Shown: positions 1 through 10,771, numbered from the stretch's first letter. The stretch: 46,218 nt of DNA from an uncultured Eubacteriales bacterium (GCA_900546315.1 URCP01000014.1:1-46218); one strand, 5' to 3'. Notes: generated by a model not told the origin, from the letters alone. Translations and numbers: made by a program.

Positions 1-935
1 CGGAGGCGGTTTTTGTCGAGTCCGCCGAGGTCGCAGAGCCAGGGGATGAGGATGTCGAGGAGTTTGGCGTCGTTTATGAGGGCGGCTATGTTGGTTGCCT
101 GCATGGCGCCCATTGAGCCGCCGTTCAGGGTGATGCCTTTGCCGTCGTATTCGGGGAGGGAGCGGATGAAGCGGGCGCCCTGGAGGTCGCGGAGGATTAC
201 GTTCAGGAAGTAGCAGGTGTCGGGCTTTTGGTTTTTGTCGTGTTCGAAGCCGAAGCCGGCGTGGGTTTTGGCGAAGTCGTCGTAGTATGCTTGTTCGCGG
301 TTGTTTTCGAAGCCGTGGATGTTCATGCGCAGGAAGATGGCGCCGGGGACGCGGTTGACTTCGGCGGGTGAGAAGCCGTAGCCGTGGAAGGCTAAGATGG
401 CGGTCAGGCTGCCGGGGGCGGCGTTCTTTGGCATTGTGAGGATGCCGGAGGCGGGCATGTCGCCGGGGGCGGCGAGTTTTATGTCGTAGGCGGCGTAGTC
501 GGGGTCGCCGGAGTCGATTTCTTTCTTTTCGAGGATGGTGAGGGGGAAGCTTTCGAGTGTTTCGAGTTGTTTTTTCCAGAAATTGTCGAAGTCTTCTGGG
601 TCGGGGCGACCTTGGGTTATTTTGTCGAGCTCCGCTCCCGCGCCGCCTTCGAATTTGTCGACGCCTTCGAGCGGGGCGCCGTCGAGGGCGCAGGCGGTGA
701 CGAGGACGTGGACGAAGCCGGGCTTTTCGAGCGAGGTGTCGAATGTGAGCTTTCCGGTCTCGCCGGGGATGAAGCGTCTTGATTGCCTGCCGTCGTCTCC
801 CCATGTTTCAACGAGGAAGAGCGGGCAGCTCATGGTTTTGCCGTCGTGTACGAGTTCGAGCTCAAAGCGGATATTGTCGCCGCATTTGTATTCTACGGCG
901 TTCGCGGTCGTGGAGCCGCGGAAATAGTTTGCCAT
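1..935 (-). CDS. AXE1-family acetylxylan esterase / cephalosporin-C deacetylase-like hydrolase, 3' end cut by window edge
   Basis: This is an alpha/beta hydrolase that probably removes acetyl groups from plant polysaccharides or related carbohydrate esters. The frame stays open from an ATG at 935, preceded by AAGGA at a suitable distance, to the left edge, giving about 311 residues without the C-terminus. The nucleophile elbow GGSMG (Ser274) and a following DLGG segment are visible; the catalytic Asp and His lie outside the window. In ordinary single-domain members the serine lies near residue 180, so about 90 extra N-terminal residues form a separate beta-rich module here. No signal peptide is seen, so it is probably cytoplasmic. 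A strong promoter lies just upstream. The family is assigned from motif and fold order only. Confidence 0.75.
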   Translation of the reverse strand, partial: MANYFRGSTTANAVEYKCGDNIRFELELVHDGKTMSCPLFLVETWGDDGRQSRRFIPGETGKLTFDTSLEKPGFVHVLVTACALDGAPLEGVDKFEGGAGAELDKITQGRPDPEDFDNFWKKQLETLESFPLTILEKKEIDSGDPDYAAYDIKLAAPGDMPASGILTMPKNAAPGSLTAILAFHGYGFSPAEVNRVPGAIFLRMNIHGFENNREQAYYDDFAKTHAGFGFEHDKNQKPDTCYFLNVILRDLQGARFIRSLPEYDGKGITLNGGSMGAMQATNIAALINDAKLLDILIPWLCDLGGLDKNRL

Positions 936-973
936 TTTGTTCATTCCTTCCGGATGTATGAAAATTCCACTTA

Positions 974-1002
974 ATTATACATTATCCGAAGGCGATTGTC
1001 AA
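974..1002 (-). promoter_or_regulatory. Sigma-A promoter of the esterase gene
   Basis: On the minus strand TTGACA (997-1002) and TATAAT (974-979) are separated by 17 bp. Both hexamers match consensus exactly and lie about 40 bases before the esterase start. Confidence 0.85.
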
Positions 1003-1029
1003 GAGTTTACCACAAAAAAGTTTCCCATA

Positions 1030-1059
1030 TGACAAAAGGGCCACCGGACGGCAGCCCTT
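1030..1059 (-). terminator. Intrinsic terminator after the ion transporter gene
   Basis: AAGGGC and GCCCTT (1054-1059 and 1036-1041) form a GC-rich hairpin followed on the minus strand by TTTTGTC. It sits directly after the transporter stop codon. Confidence 0.75.
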
Positions 1060-1066
1060 GATTTTT

Positions 1067-2245
1067 CTATTTTGCGAGAGCGAACGACATTATGATCGTC
1101 AGCAGGATGAGGAACGCGAAGTTCACGAGGAGGAACAGGAGTATGTACTGCTTCGTACGCTCCGGATAGTTTTTTGTATATTCCCTGAAGGTTATGAGGC
1201 TCGCGAGGGACGCTATCAGTGTCCCGACGCCGCCGATGTTCACTCCGACGAGGAGCGAGCGGTAATCGTCAGTGAACTGCGAGAGCAGTATCGCCGACGG
1301 GACGTTCGAGATGAACTGGCAGGACAGCACCGAGAAGATGAGCGTGTTCTTCTCAAGCAGTCCCGAAACGAAATCCCGCACCGCGCCGATCCGCGCCATG
1401 TTGCCGGAAAACACGAAGAACGCCGCGAACGTGCAGAGAAGCGGATAGTCAACTTTCGCGAGAGCCTTTCTGTCAAGTATCAGCATAGCGATAAGTATCA
1501 CCGCCGTACCGATAATATACGGTATCCCGCGGAACACGATAGCGATGGCGAGCGCGAAAAGCACACAGTACGCCGCCGTGCGCACGGGCGGGAGCTTCGC
1601 CGCGCCGTCCTCCGCGAGCGTTATCTTCTCCGGCTTCACGATAAAACAGCAGAGAGTTATGACAACGATCGACACCGCGAAAGGGAGCGCCATTATCGAC
1701 ACGAACTCCCCGGTCGGTATGTTGAATTTCGTGTAGAGGTAGAGGTTCTGCGGGTTCCCGAACGGGGTCAGCATACCGCCGAGATTCGCCGCGATGTTCT
1801 GGAGTATGAAGGTCAGCGCAGTCCATTTCTGGTACCCGGTCGTGCTGAGGACATAATACCCGAGCGGCAGGAAGGTCAGAAGCGCCATGTCGTTCGCGAT
1901 GAGCATCGAGCCGATGAAGGTTATATACACAACCGCGATCACCGACAGCCGTATGTTCCCGCACTTCGCGACAATCCCTCTGGCGAGGATATAGAAAAAA
2001 TTGATGTCCCGGAACGCACACACGACCGCCAGAACGCTGAAAAGACAGCAGAGCGTCTTGAAATCGAAATACCCGAAATACTCCCTGTCCGGAGGAACGA
2101 TGAACGACGTGACGAGAGCCGCCGCGAGAGCGACCATAAGGACCGTGTTCTTTTTGATGAACCCGAGGACGCCGCCCGACTTGTTTTCGTTTTTCCTGTC
2201 CCCGTGTATGTCGGGGCGCTCGCGCGAGAATGCTATGAATTTCAT
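1067..2245 (-). CDS. SLC13 / ArsB-CitMHS-type ion transporter
   Basis: This is a 392-residue polytopic inner-membrane permease with about ten hydrophobic segments after a charged N-terminus of roughly 30 residues. The segment NIAANLGGMLTPFGNPQN (about residues 150-170) and the earlier NDMALLTFLPL are typical of the ion transporter superfamily that includes citrate, dicarboxylate, arsenite and sodium/proton carriers. The substrate cannot be told from sequence. No clear Shine-Dalgarno site precedes the ATG at 2245, and the gap to the terminator of the upstream gene is only about 40 bases, so how it is expressed is unclear. It has its own downstream terminator. Confidence 0.8.
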   Translation of the reverse strand: MKFIAFSRERPDIHGDRKNENKSGGVLGFIKKNTVLMVALAAALVTSFIVPPDREYFGYFDFKTLCCLFSVLAVVCAFRDINFFYILARGIVAKCGNIRLSVIAVVYITFIGSMLIANDMALLTFLPLGYYVLSTTGYQKWTALTFILQNIAANLGGMLTPFGNPQNLYLYTKFNIPTGEFVSIMALPFAVSIVVITLCCFIVKPEKITLAEDGAAKLPPVRTAAYCVLFALAIAIVFRGIPYIIGTAVILIAMLILDRKALAKVDYPLLCTFAAFFVFSGNMARIGAVRDFVSGLLEKNTLIFSVLSCQFISNVPSAILLSQFTDDYRSLLVGVNIGGVGTLIASLASLITFREYTKNYPERTKQYILLFLLVNFAFLILLTIIMSFALAK

Positions 2246-2276
2246 ATGTAAGTAAATATACCGTCACTTTCGGAAG

Positions 2277-2316
2277 AAAATAAATGTGACCCGCCGGTTT
2301 CCTGACGCGGCGGGTC
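2277..2316 (-). terminator. Intrinsic terminator after the glycosyltransferase-CsaB gene
   Basis: A 9-bp stem GACCCGCCG / CGGCGGGTC (2288-2316) is followed on the minus strand by an AT-rich run, ACATTTATTTT. Confidence 0.75.
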
Positions 2317-2324
2317 GTTTGCTT

Positions 2325-4577
2325 TTATAACAGATTACAGTCCTTTTTGACTTCCCTGACCGCCGCCTCGCAGTCGGACGCCGCGAGCCTGCGCATACGG
2401 TCGGAAACTGTCCTGAGCGCCTCCGCAATGCCCTCACGGTCAGCCATGACAGCGTCCGCGGCGGAAAGAAGCTCGCTCTCGGCGACATTTCGCACGTCAA
2501 GGCAGAATTTTTTCTGTCCGATGTAATCGAGGAACGCGTCGATCTTCGGGTCATAAGAAATACCGATCATAGGCGTTTTTGCCGCCGCGGCGAAGATCAG
2601 CATATGCAGCCGCATTCCGACCGCGAAGGACGCGCGCGTGAGCAGCCCGCACAGCTCCGACGCCGAAAGCCCGCGGACGACCCGGCACTCGCCGATTAGT
2701 CCCGCAAGCTCCCGTGTTATGTCGGTATCCTTGTCCGGGTGCATCGGAACGAGCACCGGAAGAAGATCATATTTTCCGGATATCTTCTTTATATCCACCG
2801 CGATCGTCTCTATAGGCGGTCTCTCGCCCTTCGCGCTCTTGCCGGAGCCGAAATTGTTGCCCGGCTTTATCGAGACGAGGAAGAAATCCCTGCCGATATC
2901 CTCACGCGCGAGGATATGGTCGGTCCAGAGCGGGTCGGTCGGCTTCATCAGGAACGCGGGATCGGCGCTGACAAACGGTCCGCGCTTCGGGTCATCGGGA
3001 ATACCGAGCTCACGCGCTATCCCCATCGAGTGCTCCTCCCTGAGACTTATCCTGTCCGCCTCACGCATAATCTCAGCCGCGCACCTCTTTCCCGACTCGC
3101 TGACAAGTGGTCCGAGACCGTTCGCGAGCAGCATCAGGGACAGACCGCGCTTCTTCGCCATACGCATTATAGTGACATAATAGAAAAGGCTCTTGCGGCT
3201 CGTGCCGTCCTGAAGCAGACTTCCGCCGCCGGAGATCAGCAGCTTCGCGCGGTTCATCTCAGCCGCGATTCGCGGTATATCGACGCGGTTCACCGAGCGG
3301 ACGCCGTAAAGCTTCCTCGTCTCGGACGGCTTGTTCGACAGAACGGTTATCCCGATGTCCGGGTCGACCGAGCGTATCCCGTCGACAATCGACATGAGGA
3401 GCGAATCGTCGCCCATATTGTCGAAGCCGTAATATCCGCTTATCACGATGTCCCCGTGATCGTATTTCGGGAAAGCGACCTTTTTGTACGCGCGCACATA
3501 ATCGTCCGCCATCTTCGAGACCGAATAACCGCGCAGAATCACCGAACGGTTATACCTGCCGAGATCAGCGCGCTCCTCCGGCGTCATCGCGTGGAGCCGT
3601 CTTAAATCGTCCGCCAGCAGCCCCGCCGTCGGCAGCTTTTCGCCGCGGCAGCAGAAATTCGTGCTCTCGGCTAATTTCTCGTTCTCTCTCGTGAGTATCC
3701 CGATATATCCCTGCGCCCCCGCGAGCACGACCGGCTTCTCCTCGCTCATGGCCTCGAGAGCCGAGCGCGACACGCCGACGAAAACATCCGCCGAGCCGAT
3801 GAGCTCCGCGACGTCCGTGCGCGCGCCCGTGAGCTTCACGAGAGCCCTGCCCGCCTTGCGGTTCAGCTCGTCCGCCCTCGTTTTCAGCGCCTCAAAGGCG
3901 GTTCCGCCGCCGACGATCAGAAGCTCGAAGCCCGGTATCTCACGGTAAAGCGTCTCCGCCGCGTCGCAGAGGAGAAACGCGTGCATGGCAGCCTCAGTGT
4001 CAATACGGCTGACGCAGACGACGCGAAAACGACCGATCAGCCCGAGTTCGCGCTTGACGGCGTTCGAGTCGATGTTCTTCGAAAAGCGTTTCGTGTCAAT
4101 GCCGTTTATCGTGAGGTCGATATTATCCGACGGCATCCTGTATTTATCTATCAGGTACTGCTTGACGTCCGGGCTCACCGCGATCGACCGCTCGCCCCAG
4201 TCGGACACGCGGGTCAGTATCGGGTCGACCTTATAAACGCCGTGCGTCGACGTTATGAAATGGAATCCCATCTTCTTCGCGAGCAGCCCGCAGACGAACG
4301 CCGGGATGCGCGCGTGCGCGTGAACTATGTCGAACTTCTCACGACTTATCAGCCGCTCAAGCCCCTTGTAGCTCTTTATAAGCGCGGACGGCGACTTCGT
4401 GTGTAGCGGCAGCGTCACGTGGCGTATGCAGCTCTTCTCAAGCTCGCGCTCATAGACCCCGCCGCTGCTCGCGACGACTATGTCATAGCCCCTCGCGCGG
4501 AGCTCCTTCGACAGCTCGACGACGTGCGTCTCCGCGCCGCCGATCTCAAGACCCATCAGGGTCATCAGTATCTTCAT
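2325..4577 (-). CDS. csaB: Fused GT4 glycosyltransferase and CsaB-type polysaccharide pyruvyl transferase
   Basis: This 750-residue protein joins two enzymes. Residues 1 to about 370 form a GT4 GT-B glycosyltransferase: it begins with an IGGAETHV donor-side loop and has the conserved ALEAMSEEKPVV segment at 273-284. The first Glu of the family's EX7E motif is absent (Val267). Residues about 375-750 are a CsaB pyruvyl transferase, starting at ISGYYGFDNMGDDSLL and containing SGGGSLLQD. CsaB adds ketal pyruvate from phosphoenolpyruvate to a secondary cell-wall polymer, the ligand that SLH-domain surface proteins bind. The fusion suggests that the same polypeptide adds a sugar and pyruvylates the product. 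It has no membrane segments. The ATG at 4577 follows an AGAGG site, and a consensus promoter lies upstream. Confidence 0.88.
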   Translation of the reverse strand: MKILMTLMGLEIGGAETHVVELSKELRARGYDIVVASSGGVYERELEKSCIRHVTLPLHTKSPSALIKSYKGLERLISREKFDIVHAHARIPAFVCGLLAKKMGFHFITSTHGVYKVDPILTRVSDWGERSIAVSPDVKQYLIDKYRMPSDNIDLTINGIDTKRFSKNIDSNAVKRELGLIGRFRVVCVSRIDTEAAMHAFLLCDAAETLYREIPGFELLIVGGGTAFEALKTRADELNRKAGRALVKLTGARTDVAELIGSADVFVGVSRSALEAMSEEKPVVLAGAQGYIGILTRENEKLAESTNFCCRGEKLPTAGLLADDLRRLHAMTPEERADLGRYNRSVILRGYSVSKMADDYVRAYKKVAFPKYDHGDIVISGYYGFDNMGDDSLLMSIVDGIRSVDPDIGITVLSNKPSETRKLYGVRSVNRVDIPRIAAEMNRAKLLISGGGSLLQDGTSRKSLFYYVTIMRMAKKRGLSLMLLANGLGPLVSESGKRCAAEIMREADRISLREEHSMGIARELGIPDDPKRGPFVSADPAFLMKPTDPLWTDHILAREDIGRDFFLVSIKPGNNFGSGKSAKGERPPIETIAVDIKKISGKYDLLPVLVPMHPDKDTDITRELAGLIGECRVVRGLSASELCGLLTRASFAVGMRLHMLIFAAAAKTPMIGISYDPKIDAFLDYIGQKKFCLDVRNVAESELLSAADAVMADREGIAEALRTVSDRMRRLAASDCEAAVREVKKDCNLL

Positions 4578-4622
4578 ATCCTGTACCTCTCACGGCGTTC
4601 CGCCGGACTTTTCTTAAATAAT

Positions 4623-4651
4623 ATTGTACCACAAGAACGCCGTGAAGTCAA
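4623..4651 (-). promoter_or_regulatory. Sigma-A promoter of the csaB fusion, with an inverted repeat
   Basis: TTGACT (4646-4651) and TACAAT (4623-4628) are spaced by 17 bp. The 10-bp sequence GAACGCCGTG (4635-4644) lies in the spacer and its exact inverted copy CACGGCGTTC (4591-4600) lies in the early transcribed region. The centres are 44 bp apart, close to four helical turns. Confidence 0.8.
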
Positions 4652-4690
4652 TCACCGCAAGGTCTTTCAGATGATTATTTACATTCAGAC

Positions 4691-4725
4691 AAAACAAAAC
4701 TCCTGCCTTTTTTCAAAGACAGGAG
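4691..4725 (-). terminator. Terminator of the tRNA-Asp / tRNA-Thr transcript
   Basis: The minus strand reads CTCCTGTC, a loop of about ten bases and GGCAGGAG (4700-4725), an 8-bp stem with one wobble pair, then TTTTGTTTT. Confidence 0.85.
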
Positions 4726-4728
4726 ATC

Positions 4729-4804
<76 letters not shown>

Positions 4805-4807
4805 GGA

Positions 4808-4884
4808 TGGCGACCGAGATGGGGTTCGAACCCACGACCTCTAGCGTGACAGGCTAGCGTTCTAACCAGCTGAACTACCCGGCC
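4808..4884 (-). tRNA. tRNA-Asp (anticodon GTC), CCA encoded
   Basis: This is a 77-base cloverleaf. The acceptor stem GGCCGGG pairs with CTCGGTC with two wobble pairs, the anticodon loop CTGTCAC carries GTC, and the T-arm contains GGTTCGAACCC. The CCA end is encoded. It is the first gene of a two-tRNA transcript. Confidence 0.95.
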
Positions 4885-4904
4885 ATCTCTTCATCACGTT
4901 TAAT

Positions 4905-4933
4905 ATTATACCACATCCGAAAGCGTTTGTCAA
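4905..4933 (-). promoter_or_regulatory. Sigma-A promoter of the tRNA pair
   Basis: TTGACA (4928-4933) and TATAAT (4905-4910) match consensus exactly with a 17-bp spacer, about 20 bases before the mature 5' end of tRNA-Asp. Confidence 0.88.
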
Positions 4934-4992
4934 GGGGTTTTCGAAAAAAAATCTCATTTTCCGAAAAAAATCATAATTTTCCGCCACGGACG

Positions 4993-5036
4993 ACAAAAAG
5001 AAAGCGGCGGACACGCCGTGAAAAGCATATCCGCCG
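4993..5036 (-). terminator. Terminator of the zinc-ribbon gene
   Basis: The stem CGGCGGA / TCCGCCG (5005-5036) is followed on the minus strand by TTTCTTTTTG. Confidence 0.8.
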
Positions 5037-5074
5037 TCCGTATGTCACTGTATCGCGGCTTACTTCGCGAAGGC

Positions 5075-5590
5075 TTACTTCGTGAAGCCGTACTTCACCA
5101 TCGTAGCCTTGAAGAATTCAACGAACTCCTCAGCGGTCAGGGGCTTTGTGTTTGCGACAACAGTGGTCGTGGTCTCAGTCTTCATATTTTTTTTTTCGTC
5201 CTCCGTTTTTTTCTCCGGCGCGGGCTCAGCCTTAGCCTCAGCCTTCTTCTCCTGCGACTTTCCGCAGGCGGGGCAGAATCTCGCGTCGTCCGGGATCTCC
5301 TTGCCGCAGGCAGGGCAGAAAGTCTTGCCGCTGTTCTCCGCGATCTCGGTCTTTATCTGCTTTATGACGTTCTTCTGCTCGTCGATCTCAAGAATCTCCG
5401 CCGCGATGAGAGCCGCGTCAGCCTTCTCGTAAGTGAGCTTTCCGAGAGCGGCAAACAGCCCCTCGAGCTTCGACTCCTCGCTTCTGAGAGCGATAGCGAG
5501 CTTTGCGGACTCAGCGACCTCGCCGGTCTTCTTGACGGCCTTGGACGCGATGGATTTTGCGCTTTTCGTGATATCATCTAAGAATCCCAT
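5075..5590 (-). CDS. Zinc-ribbon protein with helical N-terminus, unknown function
   Basis: This is a soluble protein of 171 residues. Residues 1-88 are Ala/Lys/Glu-rich and probably helical or coiled-coil. A double CPxCG zinc ribbon follows (Cys92, Cys95, Cys106, Cys109), then a charged, Pro/Ala/Glu-rich linker and a short ordered C-terminus (about 150-171) ending KYGFTK. I chose the ATG at 5590 because GGAGGAATAAAA precedes it; the ATG 57 bases upstream lacks such a site. A 7-bp hairpin (5608-5626) lies just before the ribosome site. Similar small zinc-ribbon proteins are widespread in Firmicutes, but I know no function. The last codons, including the stop, are tandemly duplicated. Confidence 0.75.
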   Translation of the reverse strand: MGFLDDITKSAKSIASKAVKKTGEVAESAKLAIALRSEESKLEGLFAALGKLTYEKADAALIAAEILEIDEQKNVIKQIKTEIAENSGKTFCPACGKEIPDDARFCPACGKSQEKKAEAKAEPAPEKKTEDEKKNMKTETTTTVVANTKPLTAEEFVEFFKATMVKYGFTK

Positions 5591-5745
5591 TTTTATTCCT
5601 CCGTAACTTCCGGACAAACTCCGGAATAAGCATTCCGTCTTGGTCATGTTTCGGTGCGATAAAACGCCCGATCCTACTGCTTTATATTTTACTCCAACAA
5701 TATGAACTGCGAAATACTTATTTGAAACAATTTCCGCACCATACT

Positions 5746-8271
<2,526 letters not shown>

Positions 8272-8451
8272 ATGATGACCTTTCCCGCCGTGCTCGCCCA
8301 TGTTTCAGGCTGCGGCTTACGGCGCGGGTTCCTTCCTGCCGGGGCTGCCGTGTCCGCGGCGGCCTCATGTCTGCTTGTTTATGAGACAGCGATCGGGGCG
8401 ATGACGTTTCCGCGTCTTCGTCCCGGACCGTTATGTATTATTTATTGCTTA

Positions 8452-8512
8452 CATTTTATAATCGGTTTTGCGGAGCAAAATCGTTGTCGGAAGACAAGAA
8501 GATCATAAAATG
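8452..8512 (-). other. Three-stem RNA structure in the mcsB-clpC gap
   Basis: Directly after the mcsB stop the mRNA can form an outer stem of about 11 bp (CATTTTATGAT with ATTATAAAATG, one wobble) enclosing a TGTC-TTCC-GACA hairpin and a 9-bp stem CGATTTTGC / GCAAAACCG with one mismatch. No U-run follows, so it is not a simple terminator. The rest of the gap (8272-8451) shows no gene. Confidence 0.5.
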
Positions 8513-8515
8513 TCT

Positions 8516-9544
8516 TTATTCGCTGACCTTCACGCCGCCGATCATGCTTCTGACCGTCTTGGCGCGCATGATCTCGAGTTCCGATGAGGCGACCTCCGTC
8601 CTGTTTCCCGCCGCGACAAGCAGATTTGCCGGCATAGCGGCGACGAGCAGCTCGTCAAGCCTTGTCAGAGACGGTTCAGTCAGTATCCCGAGCGACACGC
8701 CGAGTCTGACGTCGCTCCAGAGCCCCATGAACTCTCCGCCCGACATCATGTACGCGCTCGAGAGAACGCCTCCGGCGCGCATCACCCTGTCGCAGAGACG
8801 CGCGAAGCTGTCGCTCTTGAGGGTGCCGCGGAGCTTTCTCTCCGACTCGGCGAGCTGTCCGGCGACGCTCGTCAGCTTTTCGAGAATCTCATCCTCGGTC
8901 ATGCCCATTGTCACTGTGTTGGAGATCTGATAAAGCGAGCCCGCTGACTCGCCGTTCTCGCCGATGAACGCCCTCATCGACACGCCGAGCTTCGAGAGTC
9001 CGCGCGCCGCGGAGCCTATCTGACGCGCCATCGTCATCGCGGGCAGATGAACCACAAGCGAGGCGCGCATACCGGTGCCGAGGTCGGTCGGGTTCTGCGT
9101 CAGGTATCCGCGGGTCTCGGAGTACGCGATCTCGGTGCCCTCGTCAAGAAGATCATCGAGCGCGACCGCGCGGTCATACGCGTCCTTCAGCGCCAGTCCA
9201 GCGGCGAACGTCTGGATTCTGACGTGATCCTCACCGCCGATCATAACGGTCGACTTCTCGTCCTTATCCACAAGGAGCGTGTGAGGAGCCTTTTCGTCCG
9301 CGAACTCGGAAGTGATCAGACGCTTCTCGGCGAGGGACGCCGCCTCGAGCGGAGATTCCGCGACAAGGTCAACTGTCTCAAGTCCCGCAGGGGCGAGAGC
9401 TTTCGTAACCTTCTCTATTATTTCGCTTCTCGCCGCGTCGGTGAGCTTCGAGCCGAACGGATAGCCCGCGATATTGCGCGCGAAACGCACGCGGGAGCTT
9501 ATAACGACGTCGTTCTCGGCGCCGGATTCATTATACCATGCCAT
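8516..9544 (-). CDS. mcsB: Protein-arginine kinase McsB
   Basis: McsB phosphorylates arginine residues on damaged proteins and on CtsR, marking them for ClpC-ClpP. The 342 residues carry the phosphagen-kinase fold: the ATP-site SSRVRFARNI (about 16-25) near the N-terminus, ETRGYLTQNPTDLGTGMRAS in the middle, and the FIGENGESAGSLYQISNT catalytic segment. The length is close to that of Bacillus McsB. It starts at the ATG at 9544 after AAAGGA, 52 bases downstream of mcsA, in the conserved order ctsR-mcsA-mcsB-clpC. The kinase activity depends on McsA in characterised relatives. Confidence 0.95.
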   Translation of the reverse strand: MAWYNESGAENDVVISSRVRFARNIAGYPFGSKLTDAARSEIIEKVTKALAPAGLETVDLVAESPLEAASLAEKRLITSEFADEKAPHTLLVDKDEKSTVMIGGEDHVRIQTFAAGLALKDAYDRAVALDDLLDEGTEIAYSETRGYLTQNPTDLGTGMRASLVVHLPAMTMARQIGSAARGLSKLGVSMRAFIGENGESAGSLYQISNTVTMGMTEDEILEKLTSVAGQLAESERKLRGTLKSDSFARLCDRVMRAGGVLSSAYMMSGGEFMGLWSDVRLGVSLGILTEPSLTRLDELLVAAMPANLLVAAGNRTEVASSELEIMRAKTVRSMIGGVKVSE

Positions 9545-9596
9545 ATTTGATCATTGTCCTTTCATTAAGCGCCGTTAAAAGCGCTCGCCCTTAGTT

Positions 9597-10238
9597 TCAG
9601 GCGTTTTCGGTTCCGCTGTCTTTATTTTCTTCGTGACAGCAGGCGTCGGTCGTGTTCTCCGCTTCGGTCTTTGCTTCTGTAGCCGGAGCCTCGGCGGGCC
9701 TCTTGCAGCAGCATTCAGCAGACTCGTTTTCGAGCGCCTTTATCTCGTCGCGGAGCTCGGCGGCGTGCTCGAAAGCCTGCTCGCCTATCGCCTTCTGGAG
9801 TTCGGCTTTGAGAGCCGCTATCTTCTCTTCCCTCTGGTGCTTCTCACCGAAGCGCTTCGGGCTGCGTCCGGTCGGTTTCGCTGCGCCGTGAAGCTGGTTC
9901 ACTGTGGAGGAGAGCTCCTTCTCGAACACGTTGTAGCACTCCGGGCAGCCTATATGCCCCGTCTTCGCGATGTCGGCGAAGGTCGACCCGCAGACCGGGC
10001 AGCGCTTCTCGGTCTTCCCGGCGCCGAGCGCGCCTCCGAAAAACCCGGAGATAAGCGGTGAGAAATCAAACATCCTCTCGCCGAAGAGATCCTCGGCACG
10101 GCTGTCCAGATGAAGGACGCCGTTCTTCTCAAGCTCGGCGGCGCATTCGGGGCAGAGGTTGTACTCGGTCACGTGACCGTTGATGTTTTCCTTATAATAT
10201 ACGGTAGCTTCGTTCTTCTTGCATTTTTGACATAACAT
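9597..10238 (-). CDS. mcsA: McsA, zinc-binding activator of McsB, with extra cysteine-rich tail
   Basis: McsA activates the arginine kinase McsB and helps deliver substrates to ClpC. Two zinc-finger units are present: Cys3/Cys6 with Cys29/Cys32, and Cys80/Cys83 with Cys98/Cys101. A UVR coiled-coil motif (about 138-170, KIAALKAELQKAIGEQAF) matches the partner site of ClpC-type proteins. At 213 residues it is longer than usual because of a C-terminal tail with CCC at 176-178 and CC at 200-201, in an otherwise acidic, Ala/Thr-rich stretch. The tail is not part of the known McsA zinc fingers. It lies between ctsR and mcsB. Confidence 0.92.
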   Translation of the reverse strand: MLCQKCKKNEATVYYKENINGHVTEYNLCPECAAELEKNGVLHLDSRAEDLFGERMFDFSPLISGFFGGALGAGKTEKRCPVCGSTFADIAKTGHIGCPECYNVFEKELSSTVNQLHGAAKPTGRSPKRFGEKHQREEKIAALKAELQKAIGEQAFEHAAELRDEIKALENESAECCCKRPAEAPATEAKTEAENTTDACCHEENKDSGTENA

Positions 10239-10318
10239 ACAGGATCAATTCCTTTCATAATGAGTTCCGCCGGATCTTTTTCACGGACGGAGCCCGGTTT
10301 TTATTTGCTGATTATATT

Positions 10319-10771
10319 TTACTTCATGAACGACAGTATAAGCTGTCGGAATATGTCCGCGCGGATCATTTTTTTCTTCTCCTGCGGAACCGCGCTGAGC
10401 GCCTTCGCGCTTATCGCCGCCGCGGCGACCTGCGCGCTCGCCGGCGGAACAACTCCGCTGTCGGCGAGGTTTTTGAGTATCGCGAGGGCGCCGCCCTCGT
10501 CAAGCTCATTGCCTATCGCGCAGAAGCAGTGCATCAGGTACTGGTCGTTCGGAATCTGTTTCTTGACGATCCGGATATAACCGCCGCCGCCGCGTCTTGA
10601 CTCGATGAGATACCCGCGCTCCGGCGTGAACCTCGAGGTTATGACGTAATTTATCTGGCTCGGCGCGCAGCCGACCCTGTCGGCGAGGTCGCTCCTGCGT
10701 ACCTCGACTTGCCCGCCGCCCTCGCGGAGGAGTTCCTCGATGAGCTTCGCGACGCTGTCTGATATGAGCAT
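10319..10771 (-). CDS. ctsR: Transcriptional repressor CtsR
   Basis: CtsR is the class III heat-shock repressor of clp genes. The 150-residue protein has the N-terminal winged helix-turn-helix (LADRVGCAPSQINYVITSRF), followed by the glycine-rich wing ESRRGGGGYIRI that senses temperature in Bacillus, and a helical C-terminal dimerisation domain. I chose the ATG at 10771 (MLISDSV) because the upstream in-frame extension has no homology and overlaps the operator region. The gene begins just downstream of a promoter flanked by two CtsR-type boxes, so autorepression is very likely. McsB and McsA encoded downstream inactivate CtsR in known systems. Confidence 0.95.
   Translation of the reverse strand: MLISDSVAKLIEELLREGGGQVEVRRSDLADRVGCAPSQINYVITSRFTPERGYLIESRRGGGGYIRIVKKQIPNDQYLMHCFCAIGNELDEGGALAILKNLADSGVVPPASAQVAAAAISAKALSAVPQEKKKMIRADIFRQLILSFMK

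Noticed and set aside
1058..2251. A 397-residue plus-strand reading frame
   Set aside because: It is antisense to the transporter and extremely rich in Arg, Glu and His with no hydrophobic core or ribosome site. It is a shadow of the real gene.
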